A stretch of 64,000 nucleotides of DNA from Linnemannia elongata (taxonomy: Eukaryota; Mortierellomycota; Mortierellomycetes; Mortierellales; Mortierellaceae), in the NCBI GenBank assembly GCA_036320915.1, contig JAXBDG010000022.1:124001-188000 (forward strand). Reading direction: 5' to 3'. A program made the translations under genes and the position numbers. The notes beneath the pieces are model-generated. The model searched no databases. It was given only the letters and a program-made list of their open reading frames with translations, and was not told the DNA's origin. Below, piece after piece: positions 1-11,901 of this stretch. Every line of letters begins with the position of its first letter. Position 1 is the stretch's first letter.

Positions 1-980
1 CTTGGCCTGGGTGCCCTCACGGAAACCGTTCTTGAAGCGACGGTTGACATCGGACAAGTGACGCATGCGGCCGGTACCGGTGGTCTTTCTGCGAGTGGCC
101 TTCTCGCTCCAGTTGTCTATTAGGTCATGTCAGATAGAAGAACATTGGTTAGTTACACGATCAACTTGACTGAAAGTGGTATATCGGAAAATGTAGTAAC
201 GCCTCTCTGTCGAATTCTCCAGTCATGTCGTCTTTATAGGCTCCATGAAAGGAATGAAGCTGGATTTGCTGACGATTGCTGGTTGTTGACAGCAGGCTTG
301 AAACCTCTTGCATCGCTATTGCCGACTGTCGATATCCCAATGGCTTTCGAACCGCCTCGTCTCGTAACGTTTCCTCCTTGATCATTTGTCGCATAGCGCC
401 TGATGCAAATGGTGTCTCGCCGGTATGATCAAGTAGCGAAGCTTGGAAACGTCAAAAGGTATTGTCGTTTCCTTCTGCCCGAAAGCAACTCGCTGTAACC
501 TAAGACCCTCTCCTTGATCTCCAAAACTGTGAAAACCAACTCCTGTCGAGTTGCCGGTTCAACAACTAGGGCAGACTCTGCCTTTCCGATTTCCTGAATG
601 ACTGCTGAATTGAGCGCCTGAAAAGGATGCATTATGTCGTTTCCTGTTGGCGCCGGAATGATCGTATCCTGATTGATATGAACGGGGAAAATAAAGGGCG
701 CGGGATGCTTACAAGAGCGGAGCTTGGCAGCGGGGTAGCCGCACTGAGCGCAGGTCTTCTTCTGGTTGTGGAAAGAGCGACGTCCACAACTAATATTACA
801 TGAACAGAAAGGCGGGAGTGCTTGTTAGTTCCTCTATTCCTTGCAGATCGATAGTTTATATCCTGAACAAGAACCAATTGACGCTTCGTCTCTGCTCGCA
901 GAGTGTTCCTGTATGACATACCGACGGCACAAGGTGTGAGACTTGGTGTGGCGTTTACCAAACGAAGAGGTACCCTTAGT
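1..980 (-). CDS. RPL37: 60S ribosomal protein eL37 (partial, 3' end outside window)
   Basis: Structural protein of the large ribosomal subunit with a C4 zinc finger that binds 5.8S/25S rRNA. Coding exons are 980-922, 789-713 and 116-1. They splice in frame (donors GTATGT and GTAAGC, both acceptors TAG) to give the family signature: [19 protein letters not shown], then [20 protein letters not shown], then [20 protein letters not shown]. The zinc cysteines lie in the LCRRCG and CAQCG segments. The last codons visible read EGTQAK and the stop lies left of base 1. The first exon must supply only the start codon, because the next exon opens with ACT AAG (Thr-Lys); an intron directly after ATG is also known in other RPL37 genes. 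The only ATG followed by GT on this strand between 1.0 and 1.88 kb is at 1626-1624, but its donor GTCTCT is weak, so the start is tentative. Long introns near the start are common in ribosomal protein genes. Confidence 0.93.
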
Positions 981-1626
981 CTAAGAGTGTTATCAGAGGA
1001 CAATAAAACGATCCTTGGTGGTCAGTTGATGGGTTCCAGAAGAGAACTTGATGTATAGTTTTGTTCCTGCTTTGACGTTGACTGCTGGTTGTTGAATCAG
1101 AGTTTCCAGATGCAATTTGGACAAGTTGACTGATCTCTTTTCGCTGATTTGCTGAATCCTGGAGATCACCAGTGTTTGTCGAGTGCTTGGAAAAGTTGAC
1201 GAGATGTTGGGGACCTGCTGGATTCTGGATTCAGTGCTAGATTCCTGTGTAGAATATAGGCTGTCGCATCGTTGTGAGGCTTCTAAAGGAAAACTCCTGC
1301 TACAACGGTGTATGATGGCGGTCTTTGTGAGATCCGCTTGTCGAGATGTAGGGTTCCACTTTGGTTTTTATGATGTCTGTTTTGCGCCTTTGCAGTATAC
1401 TTGCTGCTCCAAGCATACAAGTTATCGATGGTTGCAAGCGCCGGCTCCGATATAAAAAAAGTGGTACTGATGATGGCGATAATGCCGATACGAATGACGG
1501 ATATGCGTATCGATGGATGTGTGTGATGGCGAGGATGTCCTGATGGATGGCTGGGTGTGTCGTCGATGCTTCCTGTGGATATCCTTCATATGTCCGCACT
1601 ACAGCAATGTATATTTCTAGAGACCA

Positions 1627-1887
1627 TTTTCGCTAGTGATTGGTTTGAAAAAGAAAGATTCCGCCGGGCCACGCTCCTGTAACTGTGATATCGACTGGGG
1701 ACCGTGAAGTAGCCTCGATCCTACACGTGACTACGGCAATTTTCACACCCCTCCTTGTCCCTTGCCTTTTGGCTTTGCCCTCTTCTCTCCCCCTCGTCAC
1801 TCACCTTTCTTCCTTCATTTCACTCGCATGTCATTCATTCCTATATTCAATCACCTCAGGACAGCCTCAGTCTCAAGACTAGCAACC
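1627..1887. promoter_or_regulatory. Putative shared divergent promoter of eL37 and guanylate kinase
   Basis: About 260 bp lie between the tentative eL37 start codon (-) and the guanylate kinase ATG (+). The right half is pyrimidine-rich on the + strand (1740-1860), as before most start codons here. No clear TATA box is seen. The extent depends on the unproven eL37 first exon. Confidence 0.35.
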
Positions 1888-2783
1888 ATGGCGTCCTTGG
1901 CTACCACTACCCGTCTTTTCACCACCAACGCTGCACCCGCCGCACCAAGTGAGTACTCTTTCGAACAACTCGATACTTTTTGTTAGGTTACGCCTTCACG
2001 TCTTCGAAACATACACTAACTGAATCCAATTGACCACGCCAACAGCGGATAGAAGAACAATTGTAGTATCAGGGCCCTCAGGCGGTGGCAAGTCTACACT
2101 CCTAGAACGTCTCTTTCGCGAATATCCTAACACCTTCGGCTTCAGCGTCTCCCGTACGTTCAAATACATTACGATCCAGCTGATCAGTCCTAGCACAGCG
2201 CACTCGCCACCATCTCCTTTTTTTTCGCGTCGCACCCTAATAAGTGAATGTAACATTCATACATGAGAAAAATTTAGATACGACGCGTAAACCAAGACCG
2301 GGAGAAGTAGACGGAGTAGCCTACCACTTTGTAACCCACGCAACTATTAACGATATGATCGCGAAGGACCAATTCCTCGAACACGCCGTCTATGCCTCAA
2401 ACACCTATGGGACCTCTCGCAAGGCTGTGCAAGATATCAAGGACAGCGGCAAGATCTGCATCATGGACATTGAGCTTCAGGGGGTCAAACAGATTCGGGA
2501 GTTGGCTAGGAAGAGTCGCGAGGAAGGAGGAGGAGGAGTAGAGGGGTTTGAGGCGCGGTATTTATTGGTGAGGCCGCCTAGTTTGGAAGTTCTTGAGGCC
2601 CGACTAAGAGCCAGGAAGACGGAGAGTGAGGATGCGATTCAGAAGCGACTGGAGGCAGCGAGGCGGGAGTGGGATGCAGGGTCTGACCCTGGTAATTTTG
2701 AATGTATCGTTGTGAATGACGACCTTGATACCGCCTACAGAGATTTGCATCGATTCATCTTTGGAGCAACGAAAGTGGAGTGA
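1888..2783 (+). CDS. GUK1: Guanylate kinase, possible mitochondrial presequence
   Basis: Phosphorylates GMP to GDP with ATP in purine nucleotide synthesis. Exons 1888-1948, 2046-2153 and 2278-2783 give 224 residues. The P-loop GPSGGGKST is at residues 30-38. The GMP-binding block [14 protein letters not shown] is rebuilt exactly across intron 2, which confirms that junction. Further family marks are [16 protein letters not shown] and [13 protein letters not shown], and the C-terminal helix ends [10 protein letters not shown]. The ATG at 1888 sits in a good context (agcaaccATGG). The first 20 residues, [20 protein letters not shown], are Ser/Thr/Ala-rich with one Arg and no acidic residue, so a mitochondrial form is possible. 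The frame stays open upstream with ATGs at 1762 and 1828, so longer N-termini cannot be excluded. AATAAA follows the stop by about 20 bp. TIP41 begins 161 bp downstream on the same strand. Confidence 0.95.
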
Positions 2784-2944
2784 CTCGCTTTTCCTCAATA
2801 GAAATAAAAAGGGACGCTCTCGCTCAACTCAAGGCTCAAAAGAACAAGGTTGTTTTCTGTCTTGCTTCTCTCCTTTGTCTTTACCCATTCACCACACACA
2901 CACACACTGTACACACACACACTGTTCACCTTCACTTGTTCCTA

Positions 2945-4314
2945 ATGGCGCATCGACTCATCAAGGACAACCAGACCACAGGAGTCGCCATCCATGACTG
3001 GACTGTCCTCTCCTACAAGACATCCATCCTTAACTCCCAGGAAATAGACACGTAAGTCTACACACATCACCTCACTGCTTCTTCTCTCCCATCAACAACT
3101 GTCAACCGCAAGTAGCGCCACCAGGATACAGCCTCTCGAAACACGTTTTCCTGACATATATTTCTAAACCTCTACCTACAATCAATATAAACAGCGCGTC
3201 GGCAGACTTGGGGATCCCTATCCCAGAGATGATCTTTGGAAACAACTTCCTGTCGATCGAGCACGAGACCTCAGGTTTCAAACTCGAGTTTAAGGCCCTC
3301 CCTGCCCTAGCTATGGTCGACCAGTCTTCGACCTCCAGTGACAAGATCAAAGTCTCCTACGCCCGCGAATGGTTCGAAAAGCGCAGGTAACCATCTTCTT
3401 TGTTTTTTTGTTCTTTTTATTTTTGATCGTCTTCTTGTGTGTGGCCAAGCTGAACTATGAAAGCTATCTTTTTCTAACTACATCTTCTTGTATGAAATAT
3501 TTGTTGTAGCATGGCGAACCAGGAACATATCACGGATGTGGTGAAGCCATACGACTGGACATATTCGACAAAGTACAACGGAAGCAACACCAGCTCCAAA
3601 GAACATCTCAAATTCCAACCCACCACCAGTGAATCCATCGACATTGAGCAACTCAAACGACCCGACCCTATCCTCTTCTATGACGAGAACATTCTCTTTG
3701 AAGACGAACTCGCTGACAACGGCACCGCTGTTCTCTCTACCAAAGTCGTATGTTAGCACCAATGTTGTTGTTCTTACTGTGACAAAGCGTGAAAATCAGC
3801 ACCAAGTGTGTGTGCTCTGCAAGGACTCCTGTCAACTAATATATTGTTCGCCTTTATTTTTGTCCTCACATCTGATAACAATCCCAATCTGAAATAGCGG
3901 GTGATGCCATCGTGTCTATTCATCTTACTGCGCTTCTTTCTGCGCGTCGACGACGTCCTTTTCCGGATCTACGACACTCGCATCTACCATCGCTTCGGCA
4001 CAAAAACCGTCATCCGCGAATCTTCCTTCCGCGAGAGCTCCTACTTAGATACCCGCGCCGTAAGTCACTCTTCGTGATTTATTTCAGGATATGGACTCTT
4101 CTGTGGTGGTTATGTTGTTTTTTTTGTCGATGAGATCTTTAGGTTCATGGACTAACTTATGTTTGTGCGTGGGATGTTTACTTGCGGATGAAATTTTGTT
4201 TAGAGGATCCCACGCTCAAAAGGAGACGACTTGTCGTTGCTGCTGGACTCGAATTGGGTCTCGTCCCAGCTACCAGATCAAGAATCCCATGTCGAAGTCC
4301 TTCACTTGGAGTAG
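2945..4314 (+). CDS. TIP41: TIP41-like TOR-signalling regulator
   Basis: TIP41/TIPRL proteins bind PP2A-type phosphatase catalytic subunits and the TAP42 module downstream of TORC1. Exons 2945-3051, 3195-3386, 3510-3747, 3898-4059 and 4204-4314 join in frame to 269 residues, within the usual family length. Diagnostic blocks are the N-terminal IHDWTVLSYKTSIL, MIFGNNFLSIEH, KVSYAREWFEKRR, LKRPDPILFYDENILFEDEL and MPSCLFILLRFFLRVDDVLF, followed by RIYDTRIYH. The ATG at 2945 was chosen because it opens the conserved N-terminal strand directly. A (CA)n-rich pyrimidine tract at 2890-2935 precedes it. The gene converges on CDC123, with 113 bp between the two stop codons. Confidence in family is high; exon 5 is the least conserved part. 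Confidence 0.94.
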
Positions 4315-4427
4315 TCCACCTCTTCCATATAATAAACCTTCACAAACAAGGATCTCTATCGGCCTATATCTATTTTATTCGTTGGCACTCGATGTAGCTA
4401 ATGGCATTTCCCATAAATCCAGCTATT

Positions 4428-6095
4428 TCAATCAGAAGAATTAGCAGCCTGGACCTTCTTATAAAATGCCTCCGCGAATTCCGCAACCGTCTGCCCATTC
4501 GACAAATCTGTCACGTCCGAAGGGTACCGATTAAACGCAAACGGCTGCTGCATATGACTCCCCGCAGCCTCAGATTCCAATAATCTCATCGCCGGCAGGT
4601 GGTCCAACTGTTCTTTATCTTCGAGATCCAGGAGGAGGAGTTCTTTCCAGTCAAATAAGAGTGAGTCGGTCTTTTGAGCAAAGGGGTTGAAATCGATGAG
4701 GTAGATCCTGTCCTTGTTCCTGGTGATGTATACATCGAACGTGTCTAATTGTTTGATGTTGGTTAGAATGAAGGTGACAAGGAAGAGTCAATTGCTTTTG
4801 TCGTTTTTTTTTTCGGTGAATCATACAGCAAAATGGAATAAAGAGGAAGGTGGACTTACAGTGGCTATCGGGGAAGTGGCCTTTGATCTTGTCCTCAAAG
4901 AAATCGACAATCTTGTCCTCCAACTCTTCCTGGATGCCCTTCAAAAAGTCATAGTACGTCATGTCTCTCTGCGAGATCGCTAAACAAAAGCACAAAACAA
5001 TAAGACCAGATGTGTGATTAGAACGAAAACCGACACCCATAAGCAAAAAAAAAAAAAAACTCATTCCTTACAAGACAACCACAAGAAACCAAACTCTTAC
5101 CAACAAGCTTGTTCTCGCGAACAAAACATCTAAACTCCATTGAGGGCGCAAGATCAAACCACTTCCTTAACACCAACTCCACAACCTCAGGCCTTTCCCT
5201 CACACCCTCCGCACCCTCTGCAGCGGCATCCGAACAATCTTCATAAGCATGCGCCAGATCATGCGCAATGAAATCAGACGACTTGAGGAGAAGGAAGATA
5301 TCGCTTACATTCTGACACTTCAACGTATTGGTCGCCGCGATCCAGCTGGCATCCCTTGGAGAACTCCAGTTGAGTTTAGGAAACACCTCGCCTCCGAATT
5401 CTGCGATCGTCTGTTCAATTTCCTGCTCCAGTCCTGGGAAGTATGGTAATGGTGTCTGAGAATTGAAAAAGAAAAGCAAGAACGGGCCAATGGTGTTAGT
5501 CAACTATGAATCGAAGATGACTCAAAATGTTCGAGAACAATATGAACATTGGGCGAATGCTTGCTGCAGGAAGGCATGAGAGGATAGATTACCTCGCCTT
5601 GTTCTGACTCATCGTCATCCTCGTCATCGCTACTGTCACCCTGACCGCCCTCAGCTCTCTGACGGAAAGTAGCCTCTTGAAGTGCCTTGAATCGATCTGC
5701 GTCACTAATGCTCTGGTCCTCGTTCTCATCCTCGCTATCACTCAATGCCAATGTCAGGCCGCTAATCATACATATGAGAAAAAGTATCCGTGAGTAAATT
5801 AAAGCAAGAAAAAATCATTCAGACAAGAAAGGCTAACCTTTCATCCATAGATGTACCTCTGCCCTGGGATAAAGACGCCGTCGGCATTGAGATAAGAGAC
5901 AAAGTCCTCGGGCAAAGGGATGATCTTGGATTTGATCGAGATGGATCGGAACTTTGGATACCAGGACGAGAAGGCACAGTTCTCGAGTCGCTGGTGGGTG
6001 AGTGGTGGGAACACCAGGTGTGCGCCCTCTGCCGTTGCAACAGTCTGCTGTTGTGGCTGTTGCTCGGTTTCGTCCTCTGGTCGGTAGATGCTCAT
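4428..6095 (-). CDS. CDC123: Cell division cycle protein 123 (eIF2 assembly factor)
   Basis: CDC123/D123 is an ATP-grasp chaperone that assembles the eIF2 alpha-gamma complex, coupling nutrient state to translation initiation. Exons on the minus strand are 6095-5857, 5761-5593, 5455-5101, 4979-4860 and 4744-4428, giving 399 residues. Family blocks seen are CAFSSWYPKFRSISIKSKII with LPEDF after it, the acidic linker after GLTLALSDSEDENEDQ, FPKLNWSSPRDASWI, EFRCFVRENKLV, QRDMTYYDF and the ATP-grasp end DVYITRNKDRIYLIDFNPFA. The donor at 5857 (AG before GTACAT) is used because reading on meets a TGA. The ATG at 6095 was chosen; an in-frame ATG at 6146 would add 17 unconserved residues. About 40 N-terminal residues including a Gln run precede the conserved core. 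Confidence 0.94.
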
Positions 6096-6638
6096 GCTGC
6101 TGCCTTGTGTTGTGGCGTGGTAATGTTTGGAATGAAAGAATGTCAAAGAACAAAAAAAAAAAGTACGGCGGTGGTCCTTTTGTTCTTTTTTTTTTTTTTT
6201 GTTTTGTCCGTTTCCAATAATAAAAGATTGCGATTATAAAGGTTCTGATGTTTGGTGGCGCAATTTATTCGGAGAAGTCATTTTTTTACAAAGAATACAA
6301 AAGGGTGTATGTTACAATTCAAAGTGAAGGAGGGGGAATAAACTGAAAGAAAAGGGAGAAACAGCAAAAAGTCAAAAGAAAAAAATCAATAGCATGAATA
6401 GGATAAACAGGAAGAAGAGGGGGTAAAGGAAGACAGGGCGTAATGAAGAAAGATATGCATATCTCACAACCTTGCAACGGCAAGGATAGCACCTCCTTCA
6501 TAATGTTGGTGTTTGGTTGGTATGATGGCCTGCTGTGGCAGTTCTAGTGTTGTGGTTTTGTCAATGTCGATGCCGCAAATCAGACCATACCTGGTTGCTG
6601 TAAATTGACGCTCTGATCTCTTCAGAAAGAAAGACGAT

Positions 6639-9600
6639 CTAGTCGCTGAGTCGTCGGTTGTTGTATCCTCCAGTCATGCCTCCCGGTCCATTTGGTCCTG
6701 CTGGTCCACGGTTGCTGCCATAGAACCCGCCACCATTATTCCCAGTCGACCCTCCACCACCACCATTGCCTCCGCCAACTCCTCCTCTTCCTCCGTTGGG
6801 CGGTCCTGGAGTAAAGTACTCGCCCCTGCGCTCGTAACGATCTCGCTGGTCGCGTTCACGATCTCGGTCATGGTCGCGGTCTCGGTCGCGTTCCCTCTCT
6901 CGCTCCCTATCGCGGGGTGGTGGTGGGAGGCCTCCGCGCGGGCCGCCTCGGTAACCGCCATAGTTGATCGACTCGATTCCTCCATAACCTGTCCAATCGT
7001 CCCCGTTCATCGACCTATGACGCGAACGCTCATCCGACTTGTAATATTCGCGAGGCCCAAGAGCTGCTGGCCCTGTGGGTGACGACAATGGTCCAGATCG
7101 CTTGAGCGACGACGGTGTCTCGTCACTGTAGCTGTAGTGACCTCCTTCAAAAGGCGCATTAGGGAGAGAACCAGATGTAAACGACTGCTGTCGTTCTCTT
7201 GTGGGCGAGTCGAGTGATCCTCCCAATGGTCTCTCCGGTCGATCAGAAGGCGACCCATGGAAGCGAGGGGAAGTGAGACGCCCCTCACCACTGCTCGGTC
7301 TGGCATCAATGTTCCTGACGTCCAAGTTCGAACCATTGCGATAATTACTGACGCCTCCGATTCCTGAGCTCGAACCTGGAGGGGACCCTCCTCGTTGACT
7401 TCGTGGCGTCCTCCATCCAGGAGAACCCAGGCTTTGGGGTGGGGGCGATCCGTGTCTGTTTCCAGGGCTCAAACGCTCCAGCATTTCTCTAGAGCCGGGG
7501 GAGACCATGGACCGTTGAGTCACTGGGGATCTTCCTGGAGAGATGGCGGCCCCTTGACCTTGTCCTGAGGTGTAAGGACCATCAGAGTTAGATGGTGTGC
7601 GTGGAGGCGACGACGTTAATGTCATCTTGGAAAAGGGCGTAGGTCCTGCAGAGAGCGAGATGGGGCTGAATGGCTGGACTGGAAAGTAGTCGCCTGAAGA
7701 CTGAACAGCCTGGGTGGAAAGGCTGATCCTAGGCGTCGACAAACTGGTTCCAACCTCAAAGTAGTCAGAGCGATCACGTCTGCTTTGCTCTGCCAATCCT
7801 GTAGGACCGTTCACCTCTTCCTGTGGCTGAGGCTGCTCGGTCATTTCTATGTCGACAGAGACGCCAGAACCTTGGGATGCTTGGTTGTTGTCGCGACCCT
7901 GGGCATCCTTGCTGTTCGCATTGGGATCCTGACTTTCAGGCTTTGTCAAGGCAGATCCGTCAGAAGACACGTTATTCACAATGCGTTGAGAAGCGCCCAA
8001 ACGCTGCTTCTGATACTCCTGAAGAGACAGCTTGACCTTGGGAATGGTGGGAGTGGGCTCTGCCTTGACAGTGGGAGCATCTGCTGCAGACTCGCTACCG
8101 CCTTGAGAGACATCAGCAGCTGCTTCAGCGGCTAGGGTGCCTGGCTCCTTCATCTCAACATCAATACTTTCAGGAGCGATAGTATCCTGTAAAGTGACGG
8201 TGGCATCTGCTGCAGTGGTCTCGGCTACCTTGGTGTCATCCGAGAGGCCAGGAGAGGTTGATGCAAGACGTCGGGCATGGTAGGACTCGAGGCTGAGCTT
8301 TTGAATGGACTTGGCAGGCTTCTTGGGGCTAGGCTCTATAGGGGCGACGTTCGACTCTTGGACAGATGCGGCAGGTGCAATAACGACAGGCTCCTCAGAA
8401 ACAGTGGATCGAAAAGGTGACTTCGATCCGCTCCGCTGTGTATTGTTCGCCTCGCGCTGACTGGAGGTTGATCCAGAGGATGAAAGGGTTGTTTCTGGTC
8501 GGACATCCTCGTGGAACAGGTTGAGCACATCTCCAGCTACTACCAAGGACGGTTGCTCAGCAGGAGTCGAGACTTTGATTGACTCCATGGGCTCTGCTTC
8601 TGAAGGAAGAACAGTAGCAACCACTGTCTCAACAGACGCCACATTGGGTGCTGGTGCGGGAGCTCCCATGCCGGACAGGGCATCATCTTCCTCCTCCATC
8701 TTGAGATCAAAGACCTCCTCGGCCTTCTTCCTCATCTCCTCGGCCTTCTCACGGGCCTCCTCCTCAGCCAGAGCGCGCTGCTTCATGTAAATCATCTTCC
8801 AGACTTTCTTGCAAGGAAGAACCGAGGGCTTAAGTGAGGCCACAGGTAGAGTCTCCTTGGGCATATTTTGTTCGCGCAAGAGTCGGCGGTCGGCACGGTG
8901 GCTAGCCTCTTCTTCCTCGTCGCTGGTGTTTCCAACGATACTGACAAATCCGCCTTCTACTGAACTGGAGCCCGACAAGTTGTGAGAATCATCCAGGGTG
9001 TCGTTTCCTGCACGAGCTGGTCGTTCCTTGGCTGTCTTGAGGCTGGAGTGATCGATCCGCTTGCCACGAGAGACAGCTGCATAGGGTTGCTTTTTGCCGG
9101 ACTGGGATTGTACTGGTCGTTTGCCTCCTCTGGAGTCTTTACGCTCATAATCCGATGTCGCCGGGGACTGGGACATTGTGTCAACCTCCATCTGGTTCTT
9201 CTCTCGATTTCCTATGTTATAAATTGAGAGAAGAGTATGAACTCGCGTTAGGAACTGCCGAGAACTTCGTATCAGATCAGCAATGACGTAAAATTGATGG
9301 TCTAGAGCTAAAAGGCATACCTTGGAAGGAATCAGGTTGAGGCCGCTTGTGAGTAGAGAGTGGATCTCGTCGCAAAAAGCCATTGTTCGAGTCAGAGTCG
9401 ATTCCACTATCTCCAATGGAGATGTTGTCGTCTTCCAAGTTGCTGGTCTTGAGGCGACTTGATTCGGACTTGTGGTCCGATTCTACCGACAGCTTGGTCT
9501 TGTCCCGGGGACGAGAAGGTTGAATAGATCCAGCTCCTAATCGTTTGGGTGGCAAAGAGCTTGAATCCTTCGAGGTCGGCTCAAGTGCCTTCTGCTTGGA

Positions 9601-11901
9601 AGAATGAGCCGCCAATGCAGCATCCTTGTCCTCCATTCTCTTGATTAGAATCTGCGCCTGCTTGAGTTCCCGGGGAGACATCTCCTGATGATTGGAGGTA
9701 GAGATAGTTGAAGTGACGTTGGTGCGTTTGAGGGGTGACCCTTGTCGTTCGGCGAGTGTTTGCTTGCGGCGACGGTGGCTGTCCGAGTCCGAGTCCGAGT
9801 CCCGATCATCGACGCGATGACTCCTGGAATGTAATGAGGGCGAGTCGTGACGTGCCTTCTTGGAGGATAAACTCTCGGACTTAACGGCTTTGGGTGACTT
9901 GCGACGAGGACTAGACCCGGCGACGGATAACTCTTCGTCATCGCTTGTGTCCTGATCCGCTGATCTCTTACCGTCGTGACCATCTATTCCTGAGTGATCC
10001 CGGTGACCGCCGTACCGCTGGCGTAAACTCTCCGGCGGCGTCGTCTTCTTGGGTCTGCTTCCCTTAGCTGTAGAGCTTGAGGAATCTTGTTCACGAGTGG
10101 TCGAGTCAAGGGCGCCGTCCTTGAGCATCTGGTGCACAACGCATGTGTCCTTGGTTTCGCAGGCGCAGTCCGTCTGAGCCAAGAGCGTAGACGCGACCAA
10201 ATGCTTGGCCTTGCGGATTTCCTTGAGCGTCTTCCGTGAGGATCCGTCTTTGGCTTTTTCGATCGAAGCCGTCTTGATGGACTGGAGTGCCGGGTGATCC
10301 TTGTTCCAGTCCCAATCCAGAGTAATCTCCTGACCTTTGGCGATGGGCACCTTGGCAAAGAGGCCAAGATGAACTGTCTGATCCTGAACGCCTGGGACGA
10401 CAATGCTCTTGATCTCGGTGTTGGGCGTGCATGACCTCCGGACAAACCGAGCATCGTTTCCACTGCGCCTTGCATCAACCACCAGATTAAGATGGGGGTG
10501 AAAGAGGACGAACGGCTTTGGTGTTGCCAGGATGGAGTATTGGTTGATAGGGTCGGACTTGTAGGTGGACTTTAGTGAAACCTCACCTTTAAACTCGATC
10601 ATGAATCGACCGGCGCCAATATTGGTCTCGGCAAAAAGACCATACTGGGGTGCTGGAGAATGAGGCGATTTTGACGAGTGCAGGATATGCTTAACGACGG
10701 TCTTCATCAAGGGTCGAGCCAGGGACTCTCGTTCCATCGAGACGACATTAGACGCGTCAGCGGTGGTGGATGACAATAGTGGCGAGGGCTGTGCCTGAGT
10801 TCCGAGAGTTGTCGAGGAAGGATCGGGGCTTTCCGGTATCGAAGGGGTGGAGCTGTTGGTAACACTGACAGTCGAAGGGTTGGAAGCGACGAGTTCCTGG
10901 AGTTTGACTCCGGATGTGAGCGAGAGGGAGCGCTTCCTCGACTGGGCTTGCCGAAACTGGGTGATGACTTGGCGGAACAGCTCCTGGACGGCCTTGGAGG
11001 TGACTATATTCACCTCAACAGACGAAAACTCGAATTGGTAGGCATCGGGTCCGTCGTCCTGGCTATCGCTCTCCATGTCCAGATCCTCGTCCTCGTTGGC
11101 GGGTGCTGATGATATCCTTGAGTTGCTGTTGAGCGGTAGCCCTGAGGTTTTTTGTTTAGAGTGGTTGATGTGTCCTGAAGAAGTCGTCGATGAATTCGGT
11201 GGCTGGGCATTGGAACTCTGGCTGAGAGATCCTTGAGTCGACTGCTTAGAGGGATTGGTGTTATTGTTGATGCCATTCTTAGACTTTTTCCCATTGGAGT
11301 CCTGTTGAGAAGTCGAGGAGGGGGAGGAAGTCTTGCTGTTATTGGTGCCGGAATTGGATGTCGTTGACTGGGAGTAATCCTTGGAGACTGAGTTGGAGGA
11401 GGAGGATGTGGGAAGGTTCGAGGCACCTGGTTCTGACACTCCGCTCCCAGGTCCAAACTGTTTCCGCGGCCGGCCCACACTGGTTTTCCTGCGGGAAGGG
11501 GACTTTTCTCTCTTGCGTTCGATGGCTCCATTCCGCCTCCGCTGGATCTCTGCGGCTCTCTTCTTGTCCATGGGCCGCGGACTACAAAGTTCGCAAAGAT
11601 ACTTGTCTGGGACATTGGAGTGACTGATCCCAACACAGACGGCGTGCTGCCAGACAAAGCAGTTTTCGCATTGAATGGTAAAGCCGTCGTCGTCAGTGAA
11701 TCCGCAGATGCAGCGAATGATTCCAGCGTCCTCGTCGTCCGGTTCATTGTCTCCTGACTCCTCGTCGTCGTCTGCCGCTATTGTCGCTGTGTTGTGGTTG
11801 GTTGGGTTGGACGTAGAGTTAGTCGAGGAAAGTCGGTTGAGGGCTTTGTTGGAGTTGGTAGTGGACGGCGATGGCGCCGTTGCGCCCACTTTGGCGGACA
11901 T
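6639..11901 (-). CDS. SET3-like PHD finger plus SET domain chromatin protein, 1,717 residues
   Basis: Probable counterpart of yeast Set3/Set4 and animal MLL5/UpSET, scaffold proteins of histone-deacetylase complexes in the nucleus. Exon 1 is 11901-9321 and exon 2 is 9211-6639; the single intron (GTATGC...ATAG) joins SFQ to GNREKNQ in frame. An acidic stretch (residues 44-59) leads into a C4HC3 PHD finger at 61-108 (C64, C66, C78, C81, H86, C89, C103, C106). The SET domain runs about 415-535, from YGLFAETNIGAGRFMIEFKG to ITLDWDW. Where active methyltransferases have NHSC, this one has R488-R-S-C-T-P-N494, as in the Set3 family, so methyltransferase activity is doubtful. The rest is disordered: Ser/Pro-rich segments, a Lys/Glu helix near 8690-8800, then an Arg/Asp/Glu run (6830-6900) and Gly/Asn-rich tail. 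The ATG was taken as first Met of a long open frame followed by coding-like composition. Confidence 0.9.
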
